DNA of 59,087 bases, taken from assembly GCF_001941975.2 (NCBI RefSeq), contig NZ_CP146992.1:1-59087 (forward strand), written 5' to 3'. Below, piece after piece: positions 7,380-15,790 of the stretch (positions within the stretch are counted from its first letter, which is position 1; each line of letters starts with the position of its first letter). A model generated the notes under the pieces. The model did no database searches and was not told the origin of the DNA. It saw nothing but the letters and a program-made list of their open reading frames with translations. The position numbers were made by a program, and so were the translations under genes. The DNA is from Sporomusa sphaeroides DSM 2875 (lineage in GTDB: Bacteria; Bacillota; Negativicutes; Sporomusales; Sporomusaceae).

Positions 7380-7640
7380 GGTTGCTGCAGCTGTCCAGCG
7401 GTACCGGCACCAGAGCTACCGGCGCGGATCAGCAGCATGATGCCGGGATATAGTGGTATATGTACCAGCCAGGCGCTGCCGGCCGAAGATCCGGACGTGA
7501 TACATATACCAAAGCGCCGAGCAGCTGCCGCAAGAAGATCCTGATATATATCTTGCGTTGCCGCTCATGACCGGGACCCTGGCACGGTCCGACACCGGCA
7601 TCGAGGGACCAGGGCGTAGACGATCAAACAATGCTAGGAG
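7380..7640. repeat. GC-rich intercassette modules
   Basis: Contains three copies of the module core, one of them inverted (CCGCTCATGACCGGGACC). Flanking motifs are GTCAAAATGG at 7372 and ATCAAACAATG at 7622. Reading frames here on both strands are compositional artefacts without ribosome sites. Confidence 0.6.
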
Positions 7641-7649
7641 ATGAATTTA

Positions 7650-8012
7650 ATGCGTAAAGTTATTAATCAGAAATTATATGATACTAATACAGCTGAAATT
7701 ATTTATAAAAAAATCTACGAGTTACCTCCTAAGTGGAAAGTCTTAATCGCTAGTTTCTTTTCTGGATATAATACCATGTTTTATGTAGGAAAGGCTGCCC
7801 TTACTCCCATGGACGGCTATACCTTAATTAAGAGAATTAGTAAAAAGGAATTATATAAGACGGAAAAAGATAATTATTTTTTATTGACATCATATGTTAA
7901 AAATAAAGAAGAGCAAATAACTCCTATGAGTATTGAAGATACGAAAAACTTTCTTTTAGGAGAAAGTGAAGATGCGTATATATCAGAATTTGGCAAACTA
8001 GAGGAAGCCTAA
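7650..8012 (+). CDS. hypothetical protein, 120 aa
   Basis: Not recognised. ATG at 7650 has TAGGAG with good spacing; the ATG at 7641 is too close. A helical N-terminus (VINQKLYDTNTAEIIYKKIY) is followed by a mixed fold. The GC content matches the plasmid, unlike the GC-rich modules around it. Confidence 0.65.
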   Translation: MRKVINQKLYDTNTAEIIYKKIYELPPKWKVLIASFFSGYNTMFYVGKAALTPMDGYTLIKRISKKELYKTEKDNYFLLTSYVKNKEEQITPMSIEDTKNFLLGESEDAYISEFGKLEEA

Positions 8013-8075
8013 AGTATAGTCAAAATGGTGCCGGTCTCGGACATGAGCGCCGTAACGCATAAGGAGGAATAAATA

Positions 8076-8318
8076 ATGCTTGGAAATACCGACGAAGAAT
8101 ATGAAATTGAACACTTACAAACCTCAACTGGTATTGTGTTTGAACTAGAAAAGGATACTGAATTACCGAATGGTGATAAGGTAAACGTTATACGCATTAC
8201 TAAAGGCAAAGATTCAAATTCCTACATAGTGACCGTACAAAGAGGTCTGCCACCGTTCCATATAGTGGTCTATAACCCGGCGTATGTATTCTTTGATGTA
8301 AGTGTTACATTAGATTAA
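8076..8318 (+). CDS. hypothetical protein, 80 aa
   Basis: Not recognised. AAGGAGGAATAAATA ribosome site. Acidic and beta-rich, ending VYNPAYVFFDVSVTLD. Preceded by a junction motif at 8019 plus a GC-rich module, and followed by one at 8328. Confidence 0.65.
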   Translation: MLGNTDEEYEIEHLQTSTGIVFELEKDTELPNGDKVNVIRITKGKDSNSYIVTVQRGLPPFHIVVYNPAYVFFDVSVTLD

Positions 8319-8353
8319 ACTATCGGTGTCAAAATGGAAATGGAGGGGTTTAG

Positions 8354-8596
8354 ATGTTAAGCCATCAGGAAATTGATAAACTGGCTGAAGAATACGCACA
8401 GACTTGGCGTGATCCCGGCCCCAAATTTATAGAATCAATAAAACGTAATGCCCAAAAATTAATTGGAAGTCTTGGGGATGTGGAATTAACTGATAAGGAA
8501 ATAAGATCTTTACTTTGGATATCATCGTGCGAGAATCAAACCGTAGATAACCTAATAAGTGCCATTAATAAGGCAAAAGCAAGTGTCAAGGCGTAG
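8354..8596 (+). CDS. hypothetical helical protein, 80 aa
   Basis: Not recognised. TGGAGGGG ribosome site. All-helical pattern (HQEIDKLAEEYAQTW, KFIESIKRNAQKLIGSLG). Its TAG stop is the first base triplet of the next junction motif, TAGTCAATTTGG. Confidence 0.65.
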   Translation: MLSHQEIDKLAEEYAQTWRDPGPKFIESIKRNAQKLIGSLGDVELTDKEIRSLLWISSCENQTVDNLISAINKAKASVKA

Positions 8597-8668
8597 TCAA
8601 TTTGGTTGCGGTCCCGGCCATGAGCGCCAGGGTGCTGCCGATCAAACTGGAAAAGGAAGGGATAAATA

Positions 8669-8905
8669 ATGTACAAAGCAATAATCAGTTTAGATAAAAA
8701 TGCAGATTATGAATTTTCAACCATTACCGGTGAATCGCCTACCGGATTAGAAGTCCACAATTCAACTGCAGGCATTATCGTAACAGCTGATGAAATGTTT
8801 CTTGTCTCAATTTTTTATAATGGTCATAGTGTCGCTGTAGTGACAGGCATAGATTGTGGTGAATGGCCTAAAGGAACAGGAGTTAGTCTTTCAAATTATA
8901 GGTAG
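8669..8905 (+). CDS. hypothetical protein, 78 aa
   Basis: Not recognised. AAAAGGAAGGG ribosome site. Beta-rich (YKAIISLDKNADYEFSTITG). Its TAG stop overlaps the junction motif TAGTCAAAATGG. Confidence 0.65.
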   Translation: MYKAIISLDKNADYEFSTITGESPTGLEVHNSTAGIIVTADEMFLVSIFYNGHSVAVVTGIDCGEWPKGTGVSLSNYR

Positions 8906-9006
8906 TCAAAATGGCTGCAGCTGCAGCGACGGTACCTGCGCGGACCGGTACTGGCATTGAGGGACCAGGCGCTGCCGGTCATTGAATTGGAGGAAAGAAA
9001 GCGGAT

Positions 9007-9192
9007 ATGAGATATTTCATAATAGTACTAATGAATATACTTTTATCTTACTTAGCATGGTTACTTTACAATCATGTAGCACAATTTCAATTTACAATTG
9101 CTTTTTTAGGCGGAGCAATAACTGCGATATTAACCTATTGTAATATACCGGGCATGATGTCAAAATGGGAGGGAGCGAAAGTCCGTGATTGA
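9007..9192 (+). CDS. small membrane protein, 61 aa, fused to a junction motif
   Basis: Two membrane segments: RYFIIVLMNILLSYLAWLLY, and FTIAFLGGAITAILTYC. The last residues (MMSKWEGAKVRD) are encoded by the junction motif ATGTCAAAATGGGAGG and the next gene's ribosome site, so the native C-terminus was probably replaced when cassettes joined. Confidence 0.6.
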   Translation: MRYFIIVLMNILLSYLAWLLYNHVAQFQFTIAFLGGAITAILTYCNIPGMMSKWEGAKVRD

Positions 9193-9445
9193 AATAAACA
9201 AATGCCATGTTTGTGGGTCAGAAAGAATCGTAAAAGATGTAAAAAATGCTAGCGGAGGTTCAAGCTTAAATAGTTGCTTTTTATGGTGGTATGAAACTGT
9301 TAAAAGTACTAGTTTTTTTTCACGTAAAGAAAACTATGAGAAAGATGTACATTATGCTCCTGTTCATGCTTCGGTATGTAGAGACTGTGGGACAGTTAGA
9401 TTTTATGTTAATGACGGCGACCAAGAATGGATGATAGCGGAATGA
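9185..9445 (+). CDS. zinc-ribbon-like protein, 86 aa
   Basis: GTG start after GGGAGGGAGCG, overlapping the previous ORF by 8 bases. CHVCGS near the N-terminus and CRDCGT near residue 71 form a CxxC...CxxC pair typical of zinc ribbons. Function not recognised. Confidence 0.65.
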   Translation: MIEINKCHVCGSERIVKDVKNASGGSSLNSCFLWWYETVKSTSFFSRKENYEKDVHYAPVHASVCRDCGTVRFYVNDGDQEWMIAE

Positions 9446-9589
9446 TAGGACTTGTAGTCAAACTGGTTAAGGGTATCGGCACTAGAGCCACCGGCGCGGA
9501 TCAGCTCCATGGGCAGGGCAGTTCTTTTGCTCAATTTAATTCAGTAGTCAAAATGCCGGGAGCTGCCGCAAGGAGAACCTAGGGGGCAG

Positions 9590-9660
9590 CCGGTAACCAG
9601 GTATTCTGGAAAAACATGATAAAAGGTAGCACTGGCCAATGCAGATGCTAAAGATGATAT
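9590..9660. repeat. repeat related to 13689-13774
   Basis: GGTAACCAGGTATTCTGG through ATGATATTGG aligns with 13689 onward (about 75% by eye), both reading partly as TGNQ-type coding sequence. Probably fragments of the same lost gene. Confidence 0.5.
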
Positions 9661-9676
9661 TGGAGGAATTTTACTA

Positions 9677-10189
9677 ATGTTAAAACGCATAATTGAATTT
9701 ATTTTAAATTTTATAGCCGCATCGCCATTGCTTGGCCGTCGAGGCCGATATTTACTTTATCGACTTTGCGGTTGCAATATAAAGACAAAAAGGATTAGTC
9801 CAGAATGCATTATTACTAGCAATAGGATTAGCATTGGGAAACATACTTATATTAATTATCGTTGCATCTTCGATAATGAAGATCACATTGAAATTGGGGA
9901 GCATTGCTTTCTTGCCCAAGAAGTTCTACTTGCCGGGGCTACCCACCCAATAACAAATCGTACTTATTGTAGAGCTGGTAAAGCTTATGGACTTCCGATA
10001 AGAATAGGCAATGGTTGTTGGATAGGAGCAAGAGTAACCGTTTTGGCCGGTGTAACAATTGGGGAAGGAACTGTTATAGCGGCAGGCTCATTAGTAAATA
10101 AAGATTGTGAGCCAAATAGTCTTTATGCAGGAGTTCCGGCAAAAAAAATAAAAGATTTGCCTTTAAATGGTCGGGAGGTTACTTCATGA
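9677..10189 (+). CDS. hexapeptide-repeat acyltransferase
   Basis: Protein of 170 aa. Left-handed beta-helix acyltransferases transfer acetyl or other acyl groups from CoA to sugars. Hexad repeats run through the C-terminal half (IGKHTYINYRCIFDNEDHIE, IGEHCFLAQEVLLAGATHP, IGNGCWIGARVTVLAGVTIG, GTVIAAGSLV), and the His of ATHP is at the usual catalytic position. It ends with GVPAKKIK, the classic tail of this family. By far the best recognised gene of the array; it could modify surface polysaccharide. TGGAGG ribosome site. Confidence 0.9.
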   Translation: MLKRIIEFILNFIAASPLLGRRGRYLLYRLCGCNIKTKRISPECIITSNRISIGKHTYINYRCIFDNEDHIEIGEHCFLAQEVLLAGATHPITNRTYCRAGKAYGLPIRIGNGCWIGARVTVLAGVTIGEGTVIAAGSLVNKDCEPNSLYAGVPAKKIKDLPLNGREVTS

Positions 10190-10266
10190 AAAAGAAGGTA
10201 ACAAATGTTCAGTGTCCTCTATGTTTACAGGTACATGGTAAAACGGTTAGACCATATTCCCTGTAG
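10186..10266 (+). CDS. 26-aa CxxC peptide
   Basis: ATG overlaps the previous stop; GGGAGG is at 10173-10178. It reads MKKKVTNVQCPLCLQVHGKT and ends PYSL, with one CPLC pair, like a half zinc ribbon. The stop TAG begins a weak junction motif (TAGCCTACTGG). May be a truncated zinc-ribbon cassette. Confidence 0.4.
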   Translation: MKKKVTNVQCPLCLQVHGKTVRPYSL

Positions 10267-10464
10267 CCTACTGGACCGGTACCAGCACCAGAGCCACCGG
10301 CGCGGATCGTCGGAGCCAGGGCACATAATAACATAACAGGAGCATTCCTGTAACGAACAAAAAAGAGTTTTGAACAAAAAAGTACCTCCTGTTAGAATAC
10401 AGGGTGTAAGGCTTCTGCAGAGCTTACCCCGAAATAATCAAAACTAACAGTGGAGGTACCTAAG

Positions 10465-11745
10465 ATGAAGTGTAACCAAAATCAAAGAATTTTGCAAGTA
10501 TCAGAAGCAGTACTGATTGTCGGAATAGATGTGGCCAGTGAAATACATTACGCCCGTGCGTTCGATAATCGCGGACTTGAACAAGCCAAGGTATTCCACT
10601 TTACCAATGACTTAGAAGGATTTAAAGCCTTTACGAAATGGGCTGAAGCAATCCGATTAAAGGCTGGTAAAGAGGGAGTCATCGTTGGACTGGAACCTAC
10701 TGGGCACTATTGGTTTAACCTTGCTCAATATAGTAAGGGTCATCGCATGAAGATTGTGCTGGTGAACCCGTTTGCAGTGAAACGGAGTAAGGAACTGGAC
10801 GACAATAATCCAACCAAGAATGACCGGAAAGACCCCAAAACGATAGCATTGTTAGTCAAGGATGGCCGATACATGGAACCGTATATCCCCGAAGGGGTAT
10901 ATGCTGAGCTGCGAACAGCGATGAATACGCGCTGGCAGATAGTGAAGAGCCTCAACGGAATCAAAAATCAAATTAACCGATGGCTGAGAATCTACTTTCC
11001 AGAGTTTTTACGAGTATTCGCTGACTGGGAAGGCGTGGCAGCGCAAGTCATATTGCATGAGATCCCAACACCGGCGCAGATCATTGAAAAAGGTGTCGAA
11101 GGAATAGTGGCACGATGGAAGCAAGATAAGATTCGTGCAGTCGGCAAAAAACGTGCCCAAAACCTTGTAGAAGCGGCGCAAAGCAGCACAGGAATAAGCG
11201 ATGGACACATGGCTGCAACTATGGAACTTAGTATTCTCCTTGAGGATTATGCCAGAAAGAGCAAGCAATATGAAACGGTCATGGAATTGGTAGAAAAGCT
11301 GGTTGAGCAAATACCAAGCGTTGATAAGTTACTAAAGATCAAAGGTCTAGGCTTGGTAACCATAGCAGGTTTTCTTGCTGAAGTTGGCGATATCAGCCGA
11401 TTCTCCCATCCGAAGCAGATACAAAAGTTTGCAGGGCTAAACCTCAAGGAAAACAGCTCGGGCAAGCACAGAGGTAAGATGACCATTAGCAAAAGAGGGC
11501 GAAAGCGACTGCGCGCCATACTGTTTCGAGCCATGCTGCCATTAGTAGCTAAAAATGCTGAATTTCGAACTATACATGGTTACTATACAACTCGTAAAAA
11601 TAACCCGTTGAAGAAGATACAATCGCTAATATTGCTGTGCTGTAAACTGATCCGAGTTATCTATGCTGTACTAACGAAGGGAATTGGGTATGAAGCCGAA
11701 AAGCTGCTTTGCGATATGAAAAAAGCAGAACTACTAGCAGTCTAA
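10465..11745 (+). CDS. IS110-family DEDD transposase
   Basis: Protein of 426 aa. The N-terminal DEDD (RuvC-like) domain starts VGIDVASEIHYARAFD and continues with VGLEPTGHYWFNLAQY and KNDRKDPKTIALLVKDGRY. The C-terminal Transposase_20 domain has the helix-hairpin-helix KIKGLGLVTIAGFLAEVGDI and FAGLNLKENSSGKHRGKMTI. IS110 recombinases are guided by a bridge RNA from the element's non-coding end. ATG at 10465 is preferred, since GGAGG lies at 10453-10457, inside the longer ORF. Length is normal and no break is seen. Confidence 0.95.
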   Translation: MKCNQNQRILQVSEAVLIVGIDVASEIHYARAFDNRGLEQAKVFHFTNDLEGFKAFTKWAEAIRLKAGKEGVIVGLEPTGHYWFNLAQYSKGHRMKIVLVNPFAVKRSKELDDNNPTKNDRKDPKTIALLVKDGRYMEPYIPEGVYAELRTAMNTRWQIVKSLNGIKNQINRWLRIYFPEFLRVFADWEGVAAQVILHEIPTPAQIIEKGVEGIVARWKQDKIRAVGKKRAQNLVEAAQSSTGISDGHMAATMELSILLEDYARKSKQYETVMELVEKLVEQIPSVDKLLKIKGLGLVTIAGFLAEVGDISRFSHPKQIQKFAGLNLKENSSGKHRGKMTISKRGRKRLRAILFRAMLPLVAKNAEFRTIHGYYTTRKNNPLKKIQSLILLCCKLIRVIYAVLTKGIGYEAEKLLCDMKKAELLAV

Positions 11746-12050
11746 AACGAGAAGATTCTACTGTAACGAGAATAGCACATTGACAAGACGAGCCGGGATA
11801 GTTGCTAATTTTTCCATTAGGGCATAGACCCCGTCGAGGAGCAAACCAAACATCCACCATGCGGATAGGCAGAACGAGGGAATTTAGGGCTGGCATTATG
11901 CTAAGACCCCGTGAGACATAGGAGGGTAGCCACCGCAGGTTATGTGGATTCCAAATAGGCCGCAATAATCTGCTTTTTTAACCTGATAGTACTCAGGCTG
12001 TAGAGGTTATCCCCTTTTTTATCTTTTTCGGTTCCCCAATTCTTCATATC
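11746..12050 (+). ncRNA. candidate bridge RNA region of the IS110 element
   Basis: About 300 non-coding bases after the transposase contain repeated blocks: GCATAGACCCCGT at about 11822 and ATGCTAAGACCCCGTGAGAC at about 11898, plus several inverted repeats. This is where IS1111-group elements encode their guide RNA. The assignment is by position only; loops and target pairing were not worked out. Confidence 0.4.
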
Positions 12051-12137
12051 CCATAAAGACGAGTCTTAAATATGTGAAATGCTATGTAAAACTGAGAATT
12101 AAAGAGATTCTTTAAGATTATTGAAGGAGGTAACAAT

Positions 12138-12404
12138 ATGAATCTTCAAATTGATTATGATGAGTTAATGAATTTAATCAAAGAAGGGATACTTCAAAAT
12201 AATAAAGATGAAATTATTGGCTTACTTTTACAAAAAGGTTTAATTAACACATGTAATCAAGAGAACTGGGATAAACAAGCATACTCATATTTAGATTCAG
12301 TAGCTTATAGCATAATAATTAGTCTCAAAAAGCATTTTAAGGACGAATTAAAAATTATTGAAGAAGATGCTGAAATTATGACAATTTTATCTGAGCTTTC
12401 TTGA
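12138..12404 (+). CDS. hypothetical helical protein, 88 aa
   Basis: Not recognised. AAGGAGG ribosome site. Acidic, helical, beginning NLQIDYDELMNLIKEGILQN. First gene after the IS; a junction motif follows at 12416. Confidence 0.65.
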   Translation: MNLQIDYDELMNLIKEGILQNNKDEIIGLLLQKGLINTCNQENWDKQAYSYLDSVAYSIIISLKKHFKDELKIIEEDAEIMTILSELS

Positions 12405-12517
12405 TTTTTAATGTAGTCAAATCGGCTGCAGTTGCAGTCGATGGTCTCGGTCATGGCCGCAACCACCAGCACGAGGAAGCAGTGTGCAGTCAGACAAAAT
12501 GAGTAGGGAGGGTTTCA

Positions 12518-12784
12518 GTGGAGAATATCTCAAAGAAAATCAGTCTTCTAGGTATGGCTGGAATTACCATCTATTTGTATTATCAATTTGCTTTCAACGA
12601 ATCAATGCAAGATGCAATGAGCAATGTCGTAATAGTTGTTTTGCTTTACAATTGCCTTTTAATTATAGGTGGCAATATAAAGCACCGTAGAAGTAGTAAG
12701 GCCGATATTGCTCTCTGTTTCATTGCTTTTGTAATGGCATCAGCAGGTACTTATTGGTGGTTACAAATTAAGGGTTTTATATAA
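12518..12784 (+). CDS. small membrane protein, 88 aa
   Basis: GTG start after AGGGAGG. Three hydrophobic segments (SLLGMAGITIYLYYQFAF; VVIVVLLYNCLLIIGG; ALCFIAFVMASAGTYWW). Not recognised. An overlapping + frame from 12484 has no better ribosome site and is taken as a shadow. Confidence 0.65.
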   Translation: MENISKKISLLGMAGITIYLYYQFAFNESMQDAMSNVVIVVLLYNCLLIIGGNIKHRRSSKADIALCFIAFVMASAGTYWWLQIKGFI

Positions 12785-12804
12785 TAACTGGTGGAGGAAT
12801 TTTG

Positions 12805-12990
12805 ATGATACCAACAGAGATTATTAAAATTATTGAGTATGGGATTAAGGGTAATACCGAGGCTGTACGAGCCTATGCCGGGGTTTATGCTAATAAGTGT
12901 AATGAGATTGATAAAAAGCGTATTATGGACGTGCTTAATGGTACGAAAAGCGACTTAAGCGTGTGTTTAGATTCGCGTCCTGTAGAATAG
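12805..12990 (+). CDS. hypothetical protein, 61 aa
   Basis: GGTGGAGG precedes the ATG. Helical, starting IPTEIIKIIEYGIKGNTEAV. The TAG stop starts the junction motif TAGTCAAACTGG. No family recognised. Confidence 0.6.
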   Translation: MIPTEIIKIIEYGIKGNTEAVRAYAGVYANKCNEIDKKRIMDVLNGTKSDLSVCLDSRPVE

Positions 12991-13013
12991 TCAAACTGGT
13001 TAGGAGGGATAAA

Positions 13014-13235
13014 ATGTATCAAATATCTTTTAGCCTTGTAAAAGGACTGGAACTTAAATGTACCGCTATAGGCCGCGATGTAGAACCGGAAGGCTTGGAT
13101 ATAGAAGGTAAGGAAAATGGCGATTCAGCGTTGCCTATGGTTTACTACAGCATTAAAGCTAAAGAAAGTTTTACGATTACGATTAAAACATCTGATGGCA
13201 GTAAGTTAATAGGCTTTTTTTATTCGTCCGAATAG
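13014..13235 (+). CDS. hypothetical protein, 73 aa
   Basis: AGGAGGG then ATG at 13014. Beta-rich, with KESFTITIKTSDGSKLIGFF at the end. TAG stop followed at once by a variant junction motif (GTGCAAAATGGG). Not recognised. Confidence 0.6.
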   Translation: MYQISFSLVKGLELKCTAIGRDVEPEGLDIEGKENGDSALPMVYYSIKAKESFTITIKTSDGSKLIGFFYSSE

Positions 13236-13239
13236 CGTG

Positions 13240-13800
13240 CAAAATGGGTACCAGTCATGAGCGGCAGGGCACTGCCGCTCACTGGTGCCCGGCACAAGAG
13301 CTATCGGCACGGATCAACGCCATGGACAGGCCAGTAATGATATATTTATCAATCAGTATCACAGTACTGATTTACTTAAAGTAAAAAAGCTCACTCCCCA
13401 ACCAAAATGGCTAAGAGTAAGCTTTGTTTATATGTTTTTGTCTTAGGCTTATCATTTGTAAAACAAATACACCCTGTGTATAGGTTACACCTTCAAGTTA
13501 ATAGCAAAATAACAATTTCAATACATCTAATGTATGACAAAATAATACTACTGAATTCCATTTTTGTCAAGCACAATAGAATTATAAGTAATGATTTGGC
13601 GTTTACCCGAACGCTAGACCTAATGGTAAGGCTGGAAGGCGAATTGGGAGTAATAACGTGGATGAATGGATAAAACCGATATATCTAGCAACCGGCAACC
13701 AGATCATTCCGGAAAAAATATGATAAATGTAGCATTGGCCAACGCAGCTGCAGGTATTAAACATGATAAAATATCTACGATGGTTCTTATGTCGGTATTT
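13240..13800. other. intergenic stretch without a supported gene
   Basis: Holds GC-rich modules to about 13340, the 100-bp repeat at 13468-13570 and the repeat fragment at 13689-13774. Frames from 13407 and 13666 have no ribosome site and cross repeat boundaries. Confidence 0.5.
13468..13570. repeat. about 100-bp repeat, copy 1
   Basis: Related to 15177-15276: both start TACACC(C/T)TGTGTAT, contain AGCAAAATAA, a palindrome ATACAT(C/T)TAATGTAT, and end TTTTGTCAA. The second copy precedes the 15306 gene, so it may carry regulatory signals. Confidence 0.6.
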
Positions 13801-14005
13801 GATTTATTCAGACGTCCAGCGGGTTTAGTGGCTTTTAGCCAGGCTTTCTGCTCGCCGTTTTTATTGGACAAAGGTAATCAATTGGGCATGGAAAGGTACA
13901 TATTGTATCAGATGGATACTTGCTGCCCTAAAGGTGTGTTGGCTGCTTTTTTTTAAAAGAGTTCTAGCCCCAGGGGGAGACCCCCTGAAACCCCCGTTTT
14001 TAAAT
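13801..14005. repeat. dispersed repeat, copy 3 of 3 (FGRPAG repeat)
   Basis: Closest to copy 1 over TATTC(A)GACGTCCAGCGGG through the CCCCAGGGGGAGACCCCCTG hairpin. It lies 20 bases before promoter P3. Confidence 0.8.
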
Positions 14006-14024
14006 AAATATTGAATAATATCAA

Positions 14025-14053
14025 TTGACAATCAACTTGATTTATGTTATGAT
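14025..14053 (+). promoter_or_regulatory. sigma-70 promoter P3, copy of P1
   Basis: TTGACA 14025-14030, 17-bp spacer with AATCAACTTGATT, TATGAT 14048-14053, then TTAAATCAAG. Weaker -10 than P1 and P2. It drives the 14122 gene. Confidence 0.8.
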
Positions 14054-14121
14054 TAAATCAAGTAAAAGTTGTCATATAAGCAGGGAAGCGCAAGTATCGG
14101 CCCGAAAGGAGAATTTGATCG

Positions 14122-14460
14122 ATGACTCCGGATGAATTAGTTAAAGATGCTCTTGAAAATCCTTTTATTGAAAAAAGTGTCAAATTACCACAAGGAGCTT
14201 TAAATCTACTACTTGATATAGCCGCGAATAAATTAGAAGCAAAGGATGCAATTAATATTCTTTATTCTAAAATTGAAGATTGGCGCAAAGAATACCCTTA
14301 TTGGTTTTGGCATGGTCAGGTAATTGAAGATAAAACAAATCACTATTGCTATCAAGGAACGGATACCATTATTAATCAATATGGTATCAAATATAAAAAA
14401 CTATTGTTAACTGTTCAGGTTTTTGTCGGTGTTGCTACGATCCTAGCTCAGAAAAGATAA
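14122..14460 (+). CDS. hypothetical protein, 112 aa
   Basis: Not recognised. AAAGGAG ribosome site. Helical N-terminus (TPDELVKDALENPFIEKSVK) and a hydrophobic C-terminal stretch (KLLLTVQVFVGVATILAQ) that could be a membrane anchor. Controlled by P3. Confidence 0.65.
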   Translation: MTPDELVKDALENPFIEKSVKLPQGALNLLLDIAANKLEAKDAINILYSKIEDWRKEYPYWFWHGQVIEDKTNHYCYQGTDTIINQYGIKYKKLLLTVQVFVGVATILAQKR

Positions 14461-14549
14461 TTTGAAATGGTATCGACATTTAAGTGGAGAATATTAAATA
14501 ATAAAATGACCGCAGTCAGGACCGGCTGACAGGTGAAAGGAAATGTGAA

Positions 14550-15131
14550 ATGGAAATAAAATTAGTGCAAACAGAGCGCAAGTTCGAATCATCTTGCATT
14601 TTTGGAGGTATAGAATTTAATGGGGTTGACTACGCCATACATAGCATGGAACGTGCAAGAACAGGAGCAGTTCAGGATATTTTATATAAAATTAGCAATG
14701 TTGAACACAATGACGGTTTGAAATTTGAATATAATTTGCAAGAAAAAACTTGGGAACTGGTCAAGTACAACGAAGTATACGCACCAAAAAGAGGGTTGTA
14801 TCCTGGTCGTACAGTTGTAGGATCTGGAAAAATAAAAATAACAGAGGTAGTTGCTGCACCTATTATTTCGCCCGAATTGTTACTCTTGGTTAAGGAAATT
14901 AGAAAGGAAATGCAAAGTAATCATTTTTTAGTTGTTTGTGATAATGGCGATTTTTGGGGTACACAAGCATCTGTATCAGCGGTTCTTTCTGGTGGTGGTA
15001 AATCATATATCTTCCGTTGTGTAGACCTAACATATGAACAGAGTGCGTACAATCTTATTCCTGGCCAAGAGTCATTTTTAAACATTGAAGAAATTGCTAA
15101 AGAAGTTTTCCGGCTAAAAGGTGTCAAATAA
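14550..15131 (+). CDS. hypothetical protein, 193 aa
   Basis: Not recognised. GAAAGGAAATGTGAA precedes the ATG. Soluble mixed alpha/beta protein; residues near 125-140 (HFLVVCDNGDFWGTQASVSA) look like a beta hairpin region. A stem-loop at 15143-15174 may terminate the transcript. Confidence 0.65.
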   Translation: MEIKLVQTERKFESSCIFGGIEFNGVDYAIHSMERARTGAVQDILYKISNVEHNDGLKFEYNLQEKTWELVKYNEVYAPKRGLYPGRTVVGSGKIKITEVVAAPIISPELLLLVKEIRKEMQSNHFLVVCDNGDFWGTQASVSAVLSGGGKSYIFRCVDLTYEQSAYNLIPGQESFLNIEEIAKEVFRLKGVK

Positions 15132-15142
15132 GGAGGAACTAA

Positions 15143-15174
15143 AAAAGTAGACCGCAAAATTAGCAGTCTACTTT
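15143..15174 (+). terminator. stem-loop after the 14550 gene
   Basis: AAAGTAGAC/GTCTACTTT stem followed by a short T-rich tail. Confidence 0.55.
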
Positions 15175-15176
15175 AT

Positions 15177-15276
15177 CTACACCTTGTGTATGGGGTATAC
15201 TCAAACAGCAAAATAATGGTTTCAATACATTTAATGTATGATGTATAATATTATAATAGAATATAAATTTTGTCAA
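15177..15276. repeat. about 100-bp repeat, copy 2 (promoter region of 15306)
   Basis: Counterpart of 13468-13570. It includes the ATACATTTAATGTAT palindrome and AT-rich -10-like sequences (TATAAT at about 15243-15248). Confidence 0.55.
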
Positions 15277-15305
15277 TTATAATATCTATATAGGGAGCTG
15301 TTTTC

Positions 15306-15563
15306 ATGCATGATAATATTACATATGCTACATGCGCCGTCTGTGGTATAAAATTAAAATGGAAATACTGTAGGGTTTGCAAAGAACATCAGGCTGAGTA
15401 TTATCGACTACAGCAAAAAAAACGATACGAGTATAGGGCGGCAAACGGACTATGTGTAAGGTGTGGAGCCATCGCTATCCCTAATAACGTGCGATGTGAA
15501 AAACACGTGAAAGAAAACAAGAAACATTGCGCTGATTATTATGAAGCAAAGTTAAAAATATGA
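15306..15563 (+). CDS. Cys/His-rich zinc-binding protein, 85 aa
   Basis: AGGGAG ribosome site. Cys pairs CAVC, CRVC and CVRC plus Cys/His (CKEH, CEKH) point to two zinc knuckles, resembling small HNH-like or transcription-regulatory zinc proteins. No HNH catalytic motif is seen. The stop is followed by junction motif 15567. Confidence 0.65.
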   Translation: MHDNITYATCAVCGIKLKWKYCRVCKEHQAEYYRLQQKKRYEYRAANGLCVRCGAIAIPNNVRCEKHVKENKKHCADYYEAKLKI

Positions 15564-15566
15564 ATA

Positions 15567-15790
15567 GTCAAAATGGTTGCAGCTGCAACCGGAGTCCCGG
15601 TACTAGAGCCAACGGCGCGGATCGGCGTCAGTGTCAAAAAGGTACCGGCGCCAGGGCGCGGCAGCTGCAACACCTGTCCTGGTCCGGGTCGGTACCGGCA
15701 TCGAGGAACCGGGCCGCAACCGCTAGAAATTATAGTTAAAATGGTACTAGTTTCGGACATGAGCGCCAGGCGCGGATGATCAGCAGCACT
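15567..15790. repeat. last GC-rich intercassette module block
   Basis: Begins GTCAAAATGG then the palindrome GGTTGCAGCTGCAACC and three module cores, with a second motif GTTAAAATGG at 15735. Non-coding on both strands. Confidence 0.6.

Larger units (their letters stand above)
10330..12060 (+). mobile_element. IS110-family insertion element (ends not fixed)
   Basis: The transposase at 10465-11745 plus long non-coding flanks split the cassette array. Exact ends cannot be set because IS110 elements lack clear inverted repeats and target duplications. The 3' flank (11746-12060) is the longer one, as in the IS1111 group. The direct repeat CTGTAACGA appears at about 10349 and 11760. Confidence 0.7.

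Noticed and set aside
7323-7631. ORFs on both strands in the GC-rich module
   Set aside because: Low stop-codon density due to GC content; translations are Ala/Arg/Pro-rich with no start signals.
12484-12690. ORF overlapping the 12518 membrane protein
   Set aside because: Other frame of a better supported gene; its ATG lies in the junction motif.
13407-13956. Two ORFs between the 13014 and 14122 genes
   Set aside because: No ribosome sites, and they cross from one repeat fragment into another.
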